NCBI RefSeq assembly: GCF_029227915.1
Contig: NC_079878.1
Coordinates: forward strand, 35,243,501-35,307,500
Direction of reading: 5' to 3'
DNA length: 64,000 nt
Source of the DNA: Hydractinia symbiolongicarpus
Taxonomy: Eukaryota; Cnidaria; Hydrozoa; Anthoathecata; Hydractiniidae
Position numbers and translations under genes: made by a program. The notes below the pieces were generated by a model. The model had not been told where the DNA came from and made no database searches. It saw only the letters and a program-made list of their open reading frames with translations. This document shows positions 23,550-36,634 of this stretch, in pieces. The stretch's first letter is position 1. Each line of letters starts with the position of its first letter.

Positions 23550-25033
23550 GTCCCACAGTCAATCGTTTCACTGGTAAAAGGGATGCAACCTAGTAATATC
23601 AGAAGAATATCGCTAAATACATGTTGGTACGAATATGTGACGCAACCGTTGAAACTCAAACGGACTGATACCGTTAGAAAGTCAATGAAAGTAGTTTGTG
23701 AAACTGTCTCTATTTCTTCACGCGCGCTAAAGGCTAGGATTGGTGCCACAGTAAAAAATGACTTATTTATCCAAGTTTTAAATGAAACGCTACCACAACG
23801 CCCAGTGTAATCGCTGAGTTCCAGCATTCAAGTCAACTTAAAAAGAATTTTATGTCTTGCAGTGCAATTGCCTCATTCGTCACATTCAAAAGCTCAAAGT
23901 CCGGAATCACTTCAATAAGTGTCACAGTGAATCGTTTCACTGGTAAAAGCGATGCAACCTAGTATTACCAGAAAAATATCGCTAAATACATGTTGGTACG
24001 AATATGTGACGCAACCGTTGAAACTCAAACGGGCTGATACTGTTAGAGAGTCAATGAAATGTAGTTTATGTAACTGTCTCCATTTCCTCGGCGGGCGGTA
24101 ACGGCTAGGATTGGTCCCACAGTAAAAAATGACTTATTTATCTAAGTTTTTGAATAAAACGCTACCACAGCGCCCAGTGTAATCGCTGAGTTCCAGCATT
24201 CAAGTCAACTTAAGAAGAATGTTATGTCTTGTAGTGCAATTGCCTCATTCGTCGCATTCAAAAGCTCAAAGTCCAGAATCACTTCAATTAAGTGCCACAG
24301 TGAATCGTTTCACTGGTAAAAGCGATGCAACCTAGTATTACCAGAAAAATATCGCTAAATACATGTTGGTACGAATATGTGACGCAACCGTTGAAACTCA
24401 AACGGACTGATGCCATTAGAAAGACAATGAAATGTAGTTTATGTAACTGTCTCTATTTCCTCGGAGCGCGCTAACAGCTAGGATTGGTCCCACAGTAAAA
24501 AATGACTTATTTATCCAAGTTTTAAATGAAACGCTACCACAGCGCCCAGTGTAATCGCTGAGATACAGCAATCATGTCAAATTAAGAAGAATGTTATTTT
24601 TTAGATTCCAATAGTGTCATTTATCTCATTGATAAAGTCAAAGTCCAAAATCAGTTCAATTAAGTCCCACAGTCAATCGTTTCACTGGTAAAAGGGATGC
24701 AACCTAGTAATATCAGAAGAATATCGCTAAATACATGTTGGTACGAATATGTGACGCAACCGTTGAAACTCAAACGGACTGATACCGTTAGAAAGTCAAT
24801 GAAAGTAGTTTGTGAAACTGTCTCTATTTCTTCACGCGCGCTAAAGGCTAGGATTGGTGCCACAGTAAAAAATGACTTATTTATCCAAGTTTTAAATGAA
24901 ACGCTACCACAGCGCCCAGTGTAATCGCTGAGATACAGCAATCATGTCAAATTAAGAAGAATGTTATTTTTTAGAGTCCAATTGTGCCATTTGTATCATT
25001 GATAAAGTCGAAGTCCAAAATCAGTTCAATTAA

Positions 25034-26890
25034 GTCCCACAGTCAATCGTTTCACTGGTAAAAGGGATGCAACCTAGTAATATCAGAAGAATCTCGCTAA
25101 ATACATGTTGGTACGAATATGTGACGCAACCGTTGAAACTCAAACGGACTGATACCGTTAGAAAGTCAATGAAAGTAGTGTGTGAAACTGTCTCTATTTC
25201 TTCACGCGCGCTAAACGCTAGGATTGGTGCCACAGTAAAAAATGACTTATTTATCTAAATTTTCAAATGAAACGCTACCACAGCGCCCAGTGTAATCGCT
25301 GAGATACAGCAATCATGTCAAATTAAGAAGAATGTTATTTTTTAGAGTCCAATTGTGCCATTTGTATCATTTATAAAGTCAAAGTCCAAAATCAGTTCAA
25401 TTAAGTCCCACAGTCAATCGTTTCACTGGTAAAAGGGATGCAACCTAGTAATATCAGAAGAATATCGCTAAATACATGTTGGTACGAATATGTGACGCAA
25501 CCGTTGAAACTCAAACGGACTGATACCGTTAGAAAGTCAATGAAAGTAGTTTGTGAAACTGTCTCTATTTCTTCACGCGCGCTAAAGGCTAGGATTGGTG
25601 CCACAGTAAAAAATGACTTATTTATCCAAGTTTTAAATGAAACGCTACCACAGCGCCCAGTGTAATCGCTGAGATACAGCAATCATGTCAAGTTAAGAAG
25701 AATGTTATTTTTTAGATTCCAATTGTGTCATTTATCTCATTGATAAAGTCAAAGTCCAAAATCAGTTCAATTACGTCCCACACTCAATCGTTTCACTGGT
25801 AAAAGCGATGCATCCTAGTAATATCAGGAAAATATCGCTAAATCCATGTTGGTACGAATATGTGACGCAACCGATGAAACTCAATCGGGCTGATACTGTT
25901 AGAGAGTCAATGAAATGTAGTTTATGTAACTGTCGCCATTTCATCGGCGCACGCTAACGGCTAGGATTGGTCCCACAGTAAAAAATGACTTATTTATCTA
26001 AGTTTTTGAATAAAACGCTACCACAGCGCCCAGTGTAATCGCTGAGTTCCAGCATTCAAGTCAACTTAAGAAGAATGTTATGTCTTGTAGTGCAATTGCC
26101 TCTTTCGTCACATTCAAAAGCTCAAAGTCCAGAATCACTTCAATTAAGTGCCACAGTGAATCGTTTCACTGGTAAAAGCGATGCAACCTAGTATTACCAG
26201 AAAAATATCGCTAAATACATGTTGGTACGAATATGTGACGCAACCGTTGAAACTCAAACGGACTGATGCCATTAGAAAGACAATGAAATGTAGTTTATGT
26301 AACTGTCTCTATTTCCTCGGAGCGCGCTAACAGCTAGGATTGGTCCCACAGTAAAAAATGACTTATTTATCTAAATTTTCAAATGAAACGCTACCACAGC
26401 GCCCAGTGTAATCGCTGAGATACAGCAATCATGTCAAATTAAGAAGAATGTTATTTTTTAGAGTCCAATTGTGCCATTTGTATCATTGATAAAGTCGAAG
26501 TCCAAAATCAGTTCAATTAAGTCCCACAGTCAATCGTTTCACTGGTAAAAGGGATGCAACCTAGTAATATCAGAAGAATCTCGCTAAATACATGTTGGTA
26601 CGAATATGTGACGCAACCGTTGAAACTCAAACGGACTGATACCGTTAGAAAGTCAATGAAAGTAGTGTGTGAAACTGTCTCTATTTCTTCACGCGCGCTA
26701 AAGGCTAGGATTGGTGCCACAGTAAAAAATGACTTATTTATCCAAGTTTTAAATGAAACGCTACCACAGCGCCCAGTGTAATCGCTGAGATACAGCAATC
26801 ATGTCAAATTAAGAAGAATGTTATTTTTTAGATTCCAATAGTGTCATTTATCTCATTGATAAAGTCAAAGTCCAAAATCAGTTCAATTAC
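25034..26890 (+). repeat. Four-monomer (1,487 bp) duplication within the trimer array
   Basis: The A monomers starting at 25034 and 26521 share private variants absent from other A copies: AAGTCGAAGTCC just upstream, GAATCTCGCTAAATAC, and GTAGTGTGTGAAAC. The offset of 1,487 bp is one trimer plus one A monomer, so the extra A copies and this block probably arose together. Confidence 0.7.
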
Positions 26891-29325
26891 GTCCCACACT
26901 CAATCGTTTCACTGGTAAAAGCGATGCATCCTAGTAATATCAGGAAAATATCGCTAAATCCATGTTGGTACGAATATGTGACGCAACCGATGAAACTCAA
27001 TCGGGCTGATACTGTTAGAGAGTCAATAAAATGTAGTTTATGTAACTGTCGCCATTTCATCGGCGCACGCTAACGGCTAGGATTGGTCCCACAGTAAAAA
27101 ATGACTTATTTATCTAAGTTTTTGAATAAAACGCTACCACAGCGCCCAGTGTAATCGCTGAGTTCCAGCATTCAAGTCAACTTAAGAAGAATGTTATGTC
27201 TTGTAGTGCAATTGCCTCTTTCGTCACATTCAAAAGCTCAAAGTCCAGAATCACTTCAATTAAGTGCCACAGTGAATCGTTTCACTGGTAAAAGCGATGC
27301 AACCTAGTATTACCAGAAAAATATCGCTAAATACATGTTGGTACGAATATGTGACGCAATCGTTGAAACTCAAACGGGCTGATGCCATTAGAAAGACAAT
27401 GAAATGTAGTTTATGTAACTGTCTCTATTTCTTCGGAGCGCGCTAACAACTAGGATTGGTCCCACAGTAAAAAATGACTTATTTATCTAAATTTTCAAAT
27501 GAAACGCTACCACAGCGCCCAGTGTAATCGCTGAGATACAGCAATCATGTCAAATTAAGAAGAATGTTATTTTTTAGAGTCCAATTGTGCCATTTGTATC
27601 ATTTATAAAGTCAAAGTCCAAAATCAGTTCAATTAAGTCCCACAGTCAATCGTTTCACTGGTAAAAGGGATGCAACCTAGTAATATCAGAAGAATATCGC
27701 TAAATACATGTTGGTACGAATATGTGACGCAACCGTTGAAACTCAAACGGACTGATACCGTTAGAAAGTCAATGAAAGTAGTTTGTGAAACTGTCTCTAT
27801 TTCTTCACGCGCGCTAAAGGTTAGGATTGGTGCCACAGTAAAAAATGACTTATTTATCCAAGTTTTAAATGAAACGCTACCACAGCGCCCAGTGTAATCG
27901 CTGAGATACAGCAATCATCTCAAGTTAAGAAGAATGTTATTTTTTAGATTCCAATTGTGTCATTTATCTCATTGATAAAGTCAAAGTCCAAAATCAGTTC
28001 AATTACGTCCCACACTCAATCGTTTCACTTGTAAAAGCGATGCATCCTAGTAATATCAGGAAAATATCGCTAAATCCATGTTGGTACGAATATGTGACGC
28101 AACCGATGAAACTCAATCGGGCTAATACTGTTAGAGAGTCAATGAAATGTAGTTTATGTAACTGTCGCCATTTCATCGGCGCACGCTAACGGCTAGGTTT
28201 GGTCCCACAGTAAAAAATGACTTATTTATCTAAGTTTTTGAATAAAACGCTACCACAGCGCCCAGTGTAATCGCTGAGTTCCAGCATTCAAGTCAACTTA
28301 AGAAGAATGTTATGTCTTGTAGTGCAATTGCCTCTTTCGTCACATTCAAAAGCTCAAAGTCCAGAATCACTTCAATTAAGTGCCACAGTGAATCGTTTCA
28401 CTGGTAAAAGCGATGCAACCTAGTATTACCAGAAAAATATCGCTAAATACATGTTGGTACGAATATGTGACGCAACCGTTGAAACTCAAACGGACTGATG
28501 CCATTAGAAAGACAATGAAATGTAGTTTATGTAACTGTCTCTATTTCTTCGGAGCGCGCTAAGAGCTAGGATTGGTCCCACAGTAAAAAATGACTTATTT
28601 ATCTAAATTTTCAAATGAAACGCTACCACAGCGCCCAGTGTAATCGCTGAGATACAGCAATCATGTCAAATTAAGAAGAATGTTATTTTTTAGAGTCCAA
28701 TTGTGCCATTTGTATCATTTATAAAGTCAAAGTCCAAAATCAGTTCAATTAAGTCCCACAGTCAATCGTTTCACTGGTAAAAGGGATGCATCCTAGTAAT
28801 ATCAGGAAAATATCGCTAAATCCATGTTCGTACGAATATGTGACGCAACCGTTGAAACTCAAACGGGCTGATACTGTTAGAGAGTCAATGAAATGTAGTT
28901 TATGTAACTGTCTCCATTTCCTCGGCGGGCGGTAACGGCTAGGATTGGTCCCACAGTAAAAAATGACTTATTTATCTAAGTTTTTGAATAAAACGCTACC
29001 ACAGCGCCCAGTGTAATCGCTGAGTTCCAGCATTCAAGTCAACTTAAGAAGAATGTTATGTCTTGTAGTGCAATTGCCTCATTCGTCACATTCAAAAGCT
29101 CAAAGTCCAGAATCACTTCAATAAGTGCCACAGTGAATCGTTTCACTGGTAAAAGCGATGCAACCTAGTATTACCAGAAAAATATCGCTAAATACATGTT
29201 GGTACGAATATGTGACGCAACCGTTGAAACTCAAACGGACTGATGCCATTAGAAAGACAATGAAATGTAGTTTATGTAACTGTCTTTATTTCCTTGGAGC
29301 GCGCTAACAGCTAGGATTGGTCCCA

Positions 29326-30080
29326 CAGTAAAAAATGACTTATTTATCTAAATTTTCAAATGAAACGCTACCACAGCGCCCAGTGTAATCGCTGAGATAC
29401 AGCAATCATGTCAAATTAAGAAGAATGTTATTTTTTAGAGTCCAATTGTGCCATTTGTATCATTTAAAAAGTCAAAGTCCAAAATCAGTTCAATTAAGTC
29501 CCACAGTCAATCGTTTCACTGGTAAAAGGGATGCAACCTAGTAATATCAGAAGAATATCGCTAAATACATGTTGGTACGAATATGTGACGCAACCGTTGA
29601 AACTCAAACGGACTGATACCGTTAGAAAGTCAATGAAAGTAGTTTGTGAAACTGTCTCTATTTCTTCACGCGCGCTAAAGGCTAGGATTGGTGCCACAGT
29701 AAAAAATGACTTATTTATCTAAATTTTCAAATGAAACGCTACCACAGCGCCCAGTGTAATCGCTGAGATACAGCAATCATGTCAAATTAAGAAGAATGTT
29801 ATTTTTTAGAGTCCAATTGTGCCATTTGTATCATTTAAAAAGTCAAAGTCCAAAATCAGTTCAATTAAGTCCCACAGTCAATCGTTTCACTGGTAAAAGG
29901 GATGCAACCTAGTAATATCAGAAGAATATCGCTAAATACATGTTGGTACGAATATGTGACGCAACCGTTGAAACTCAAACGGACTGATACCGTTAGAAAG
30001 TCAATGAAAGTAGTTTGTGAAACTGTCTCTATTTCTTCACGCGCGCTAAAGGCTAGGATTGGTGCCACAGTAAAAAATAA
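29326..30080 (+). repeat. Single-monomer (371 bp) tandem duplication
   Basis: The A monomers starting at 29498 and 29869 are almost identical over the whole unit, and both are preceded by the private variant CATTTAAAAAGTC (29461 and 29832). This is a one-unit step inside an otherwise trimeric array. Confidence 0.82.
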
Positions 30081-31914
30081 CTTATTTATCCAAGTTTTAA
30101 ATGAAACGCTACCACAGCGCCCAGTGTAATCGCTGAGATACAGCAATCATGTCAAGTTAAGAAGAATGTTATTTTTTAGATTCCAATTGTGTCATTTATC
30201 TCATTGATAAAGTCAAAGTCCAAAATCAGTTCAATTACGTCCCACACTCAATCGTTTCACTGGTAAAAGCGATGCATCCTAGTAATATCAGGAAAATATC
30301 GCTAAATCCATGTTGGTACGAATATGTGACGCAACCGTTGAAACTCAAACGGGCTGATACTGTTAGAGAGTCAATGAAATGTAGTTTATGTAACTGTCTC
30401 CATTTCCTCGGCGGGCGGTAACGGCTAGGATTGGTCCCACAGTAAAAAATGACTTATTTATCTAAGTTTTTGAATAAAACGCTACCACAGCGCCCAGTGT
30501 AATCGCTGAGTTCCAGCATTCAAGTCAAATTAAGAAGAATGTTATGTCTTGGAGTGCAATTGCCTCATTCGTCACATTCAGAAGGTCAAAGTCCAGAATC
30601 ACTTCAATTAAGTGCCACAGTGAATCGTTTCACTGGTAAAAGCGATGCAACGTAGTAATACAAGAAAAATATCGCTAAATACATGTTGGTACGAATATGT
30701 GACGCAACCGTTGAAACTTAAACGGACTGATACCATTAGAAAGACAATGAAATGTAGTTTATGTAACTGTCTCTATTTCTTCGGAGCGCGCTAACAGCTA
30801 GGATTGGTCCCACAGTAAAAAATGACTTATTTATCTAAATTTTTAAATGAAACGCTACCACAGCGCCCAGTGTAATCGCTGAGATACAGCAATCATGTCA
30901 AATTAAGAAGAATGTTATTTTTTAGAGTCCAATTGTGCCATTTGTATCATTTATAAAGTCAAAGTCCAAAATCAGTTCAATTAAGTCCCACAGTCAATCG
31001 TTTCACTGGTAAAAGGGATGCAACCTAGTAATATCAGAAGAATATCGCTAAATACATGTTGGTAAGAATATGTGACGCAACCGTTGAAACTCAAACGGAC
31101 TGATACCGTTAGAAAGTCAATGAAAGTAGTTTGTGAAACTGTCTCTATTTCTTCACGCGCGCTAAAGGCTAGGATTGGTGCCACAGTAAAAAATGACTTA
31201 TTTATCCAAGTTTTAAATGAAACGCTACCACAGCGCCCAGTGTAATCGCTGAGATACAGCAATCATGTCAAGTTAAGAAGAATGTTATTTTTTAGATTCC
31301 AATTGTGTCATTTATCTCATTGATAAAGTCAAAGTCCAAAATCAGTTCAATTACGTCCCACACTCAATCGTTTCACTGGTAAAAGCGATGCATCCTAGTA
31401 ATATCAGGAAAATATCGCTAAATCCATGTTGGTACGAATATGTGACGCAACCGTTGAAACTCAAACGGGCTGATACTGTTAGAGAGTCAATGAAATGTAG
31501 TTTATGTAACTGTCTCCATTTCCTCGGCGGGCGGTAACGGCTAGGATTGGTCCCACAGTAAAAAATGACTTATTTATCTAAGTTTTTGAATAAAACGCTA
31601 CCACAGCGCCCAGTGTAATCGCTGAGTTCCAGCATTCAAGTCAAATTAAGAAGAATGTTATGTCTTGGAGTGCAATTGCCTCATTCGTCACATTCAGAAG
31701 GTCAAAGTCCAGAATCACTTCAATTAAGTGCCACAGTGAATCGTTTCACTGGTAAAAGCGATGCAACCTAGTAATACCAGAAAAATATCGCTAAATACAT
31801 GTTGGTACGAATATGAGACACAAAAGTTGTATCTGAAACGGACTGATACCGTTAGAAAGTCAATGAAATGGAGTTTATGTAACTCTCTCTATCTCCACAG
31901 CGCGCGTTCACGGC

Positions 31915-34900
31915 TAGGATTGGTCCCACAGTAAAAAATGACTTATTTATCTAAGTTTTTGAATAAAATGCTACCACAGCACCCAGTGTAATCGCTGAGT
32001 TCCAGCATTCAAGTCAAATTAAGAAGAATGTTATGTCTTGGAGTGCAATTGCCTCATTTGTCACATTCAAAAGGTCAAAGTCCAGAATTAGTTCAATTAA
32101 GTGCCACAGTGAATCGTTTCACTGGTAAAAGCGATGCAACCTAGTAATATCAGAAAAATATCGCTAAATCCATGTTGGTACGAATATGAGACACAAAAGT
32201 TGTATCTGAAACGGACTGATACCGTTAGAAAGTCAATGAAATGGAGTTTATGTAACTCTCTCTATCTCCACAGCGCGCGTTAACGGCTAGGATTGGTCCC
32301 ACAGTAAAAAATGACTTATTTAACTAAATTTTCAAATGAAATGCTACCACAGCGCCCAGTGTAATCGCTGAGATACAGCAATCTTGTCAAATTAAGAAGA
32401 ATGTTATTTTTTAGAGTCCAATTGTGTCATTTATCTCATTTTTAAAGTCAAAGACCAAAATCAGTTCAATTAAGTCCCACAGTCAATCGTTTCACTGGCA
32501 AAAGCAATGCAACCTAGTAATATCAGAAGAATATCGCTAAATACATGTTGGTACGAATATGTGACGCAACCGTTGAAACTCAAACGGACTGATGCCATTA
32601 GAAAGACAATGAAATGTAGTTTATGTAACTGTCTCTATTTCCCCAGCGCGCGTTAACGACTAGGATTGGTCCCACAGTAACAAATGACATATTTATCTAA
32701 ATTTTTAAATGAAGTGCTACTATTTATCTAAATTCTTAATTATAGTGCTACCACAGAGCCAGTGTAATCGCTGAGCTCCAGCATTCAAGTCAAATTAAGA
32801 AGAATGTTATTTCTTGGAGTACAATTGCCTCATTTATCACATTCGTAAGGTCAAAGTCAAGAATCAGTTCAATTAAGTCCACAAGTGAATCGTTTCACTG
32901 GTAAAAGCGATGCAACCCAGTAATATCAGAAAAATATCGCTAAATACATGTTGGTACGAGTATGTGACGCAACCGTTGAAACTCAAACGGACTGATACCG
33001 TTAGGAAGTCAATAAAATGTAGTTTATGTAACTGCCTCTATTTCCCCAGCGCGCGTTAACGGCTAGGATTAGTCCCACAGTAAAAAATGACTTATGTATC
33101 TAAGTTTTCAAATGAAACGCAACCACAGCGCCCAGTGTAATCGCTGAGATACAGCAATCATGTCAAGTTAAGAAGAATGTTATTTTTTAGAGTCCAATTG
33201 TGTCATTTATCTCATTGATAAAGTCAAAGTCCAAAATCAGTTCAATTACGTTCCACACTCAATCGTTTCACTGGTAAAAGCGATGCATCCTAGTAATATC
33301 AGGAAAATATCGCTAAATCCATGTTGGTACGAATATGTGACGCAACCGTTTAAACTCAAACGGGCTGATACTGTTAGAGAGTCAATGAAATGTAGTTTAT
33401 GTAGCTGTCTCCATTTCCTCGGTGCGCGCTAACGGCTAGGATTGGTCCCACAGTAAAAAATGACTTATTTATCTAAGTTTTTGAATAAAATGCTACCACA
33501 GCACCCAGTGTAATCGCTGAGTTCCAGCATTCAAGTCAAATTAAGAAGAATGTTATGTCTTGGAGTGCAATTGCCTCATTTGTCACATTCAAAAGGTCAA
33601 AGTCCAGAATTAGTTCAATTATGTGCCACAGTGAATCGTTTCACTGGTAAAAGTGATGCAACCTAGTAATACCAGAAAAATATCGCTAAATACATGTTGG
33701 TACAAATATGTGACGCAACCGTTGAAACTCAAACGGACTGATGCCATTAGAAAGACAATGAAATGTAGTTTATGTAACTGTCTCTACTTCCCCTGCGCGC
33801 GTTAACGACTAGGATTGGTCCCACAGTAACAAATGACGTATTTATCTAAATTTTTAAATGAAGTGCTACTATTTATCTAAATTTTTAATTATAGCGCTAC
33901 CACAGAGCCAGTGTAATCGCTGAGATCCAGCATTAAAGTCAAATTAAGAAGAATGTTATTTCTTGGAGTATAATTGCCTCATTTATCACATTCGTAAGGT
34001 CAAAGTCAAGAATCAGTTCAATTAAGTCCACAAGTGAATTGTTTCACTGGTAAAAGCGATGCAACCTAGTAATATCAGAAAAATATCGCTAAATACAACT
34101 TGGTACGAATATGTGACGCAACCGTTGAAACTCAAACGGACTGATACCGTTAGGAAGTCAATAAAATGTAGTTTATGTAACTGTCTCTATTTCCCCAGCG
34201 CGCGTTAACGGCTAGGATTAGTCCCACAGTAAAAAATGACTTATGTATCTAAGTTTTCAAATGAAACGCAACCACAGCGCCTAGTGTAATCGCTGAGATA
34301 CAGCAATCGTGTCAAGTTAAGAAGAATGTTATTTTTTAGAGTCCAATTGTGTCATTTTTCTCATTGATAAAGTCAAAGTCCAAAATCAGTTCAATTAAGT
34401 CCCACACTCAATCGTTTCACTGGTAAAAGCGATGCAACCTAGTAATATCTGAAAAATATCGCTAAATCCATGTTGGTACGAATATGAGACACAAAGTTGT
34501 ATCTGAAACGGACTGATACCGTTAGAAAGTCAATGAAATGGAGTTTATGTAACTGTCTCTATTTCCTCGGAGCGCCCTAACGGCTAGGATTGGTCCCACA
34601 GTAAAAAATGACTTATTTATCTAAATTTTCAAATGAAACGCTACCACAGCGTCCAGTGTAATCGCTGAGATACAGCAATCTTGTCAAGTTAAGAAGAATG
34701 TTATTTTTTAGAGTCCAATTGTGTCATTTATCTCATTGATAAAGGCAAAGTCCAAAATCAGTTCAATTACGTCCACAAGTGAATCGTTTCACTGGTAAAA
34801 GCGATGCAACCTAGTAATACCAGAAAAATATCGCTAAATACATGTTGGTACGAATATGTGACGCAACCGTTAAAACTTAAACGGACTGATGCCATTAGAA

Positions 34901-36634
34901 AGACAATGAAATGTAGTTTATGTAACTGTCTCTATTTCCTCGGAGCGCGCTAACAGCTAGGATTGGTCCCACAGTAAAAAATGACTTATTTATCTAAGTT
35001 TTTGAATAAAATGCTACCACAGCACCCAGTGTAATCGCTGAGTTCCAGCATTCAAGTCAAATTAAGAAGAATGTTATGTCTTGGAGTGCAATTGCCTCAT
35101 TTGTCACATTCAAAAGGTCAAAGTCCAGAATTAGTTCAATTAAGTGCCACAGTGAATCGTTTCACTGGTAAAAGCGATGCAACCTAGTAATATCAGAAAA
35201 ATATCGCTAAATCCATGTTGGTACGAATATGAGACACAAAAGTTGTATCTGAAACGGACTGATACCGTTAGAAAGTCAATGAAATGGAGTTTATGTAACT
35301 CTCTCTATCTCCACAGCGCGCGTTAACGGCTAGGATTGGTCCCACAGTAAAAAATGACTTATTTAACTAAATTTTCAAATGAAATGCTACCACAGCGCCC
35401 AGTGTAATCGCTGAGATACAGCAATCTTGTCAAATTAAGAAGAATGTTATTTTTTAGAGTCCAATTGTGTCATTTATCTCATTTTTAAAGTCAAAGACCA
35501 AAATCAGTTCAATTAAGTCCCACAGTCAATCGTTTCACTGGCAAAAGCAATGCAACCTAGTAATATCAGAAGAATATCGCTAAATACATGTTGGTACGAA
35601 TATGTGACGCAACCGTTGAAACTCAAACGGACTGATGCCATTAGAAAGACAATGAAATGTAGTTTATGTAACTGTCTCTATTTCCCCAGCGCGCGTTAAC
35701 GACTAGGATTGGTCCCACAGTAACAAATGACATATTTATCTAAATTTTTAAATGAAGTGCTACTATTTATCTAAATTCTTAATTATAGTGCTACCACAGA
35801 GCCAGTGTAATCGCTGAGCTCCAGCATTCAAGTCAAATTAAGAAGAATGTTATTTCTTGGAGTACAATTGCCTCATTTATCACATTCGTAAGGTCAAAGT
35901 CAAGAATCAGTTCAATTAAGTCCACAAGTGAATCGTTTCACTGGTAAAAGCGATGCAACCCAGTAATATCAGAAAAATATCGCTAAATACATGTTGGTAC
36001 GAGTATGTGACGCAACCGTTGAAACTCAAACGGACTGATACCGTTAGGAAGTCAATAAAATGTAGTTTATGTAACTGCCTCTATTTCCCCAGCGCGCGTT
36101 AACGGCTAGGATTAGTCCCACAGTAAAAAATGACTTATGTATCTAAGTTTTCAAATGAAACGCAACCACAGCGCCCAGTGTAATCGCTGAGATACAGCAA
36201 TCATGTCAAGTTAAGAAGAATGTTATTTTTTAGAGTCCAATTGTGTCATTTATCTCATTGATAAAGTCAAAGTCCAAAATCAGTTCAATTACGTTCCACA
36301 CTCAATCGTTTCACTGGTAAAAGCGATGCATCCTAGTAATATCAGGAAAATATCACTAAATCCATGTTGGTACGAATATGTGACGCAACCGTTTAAACTC
36401 AAACGGGCTGATACTGTTAGAGAGTCAATGAAATGTAGTTTATGTAGCTGTCTCCATTTCCTCGGTGCGCGCTAACGGCTAGGATTGGTCCCACAGTAAA
36501 AAATGACTTATTTATCTAAGTTTTTGAATAAAATGCTACCACAGCACCCAGTGTAATCGCTGAGTTCCAGCATTCAAGTCAAATTAAGAAGAATGTTATG
36601 TCTTGGAGTGCAATTGCCTCATTTGTCACATTCG
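31915..36634 (+). repeat. Segmental duplication pair, offset 3,043 bp (8 monomers)
   Basis: Sequence 31,915-33,591 recurs at 34,958-36,634 (checked at 31961/35004, 32161/35204 and 33361/36404). Both copies carry GAGACACAAAAGTTGTATC, AACTCTCTCTATCTCCAC, CTGGCAAAAGCAATGC and the same 31-bp-duplication monomer. They part at CACATTCAAAAGG versus CACATTCGTAAGG. Confidence 0.85.
33840..33901 (+). repeat. 31-bp internal tandem duplication (example)
   Basis: Copy one is 33840-33870 and copy two 33871-33901; each begins ATTTATCTAAATTTTTAA. The first ends GAAGTGCTACT, the second TTATAGCGCTACC. A linked one-base loss (CACAGAGCCAGTG instead of CACAGCGCCCAGTG) follows. The net gain is about 30 bp, giving ~403-bp monomers. 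I find about thirty such monomers, all between 32.7 and 63.0 kb and none to the left. Confidence 0.93.

Larger units (their letters stand above)
23093..31910 (+). repeat. Family II trimer HOR array
   Basis: A-type monomers start near 23550, 24664, 25034, 25405, 26521, 27637, 29498, 29869 and 30985. Most spacings are 1,114-1,116 bp, so the trimer is regular. It is broken at 24,664-25,405 (three A monomers in a row), 29,498-29,869 (two A in a row) and 28.7-29.2 kb, where one monomer begins as A and continues as B. The array degrades towards 31.9 kb, where GAGACACAAAAGTTGTATC monomers of the next domain begin. Confidence 0.88.

Noticed and set aside
32700-32740. AT-rich insertion of unrelated DNA in the long monomers
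   Set aside because: The extra bases are a second copy of the neighbouring 31 bp, so it is an internal tandem duplication.
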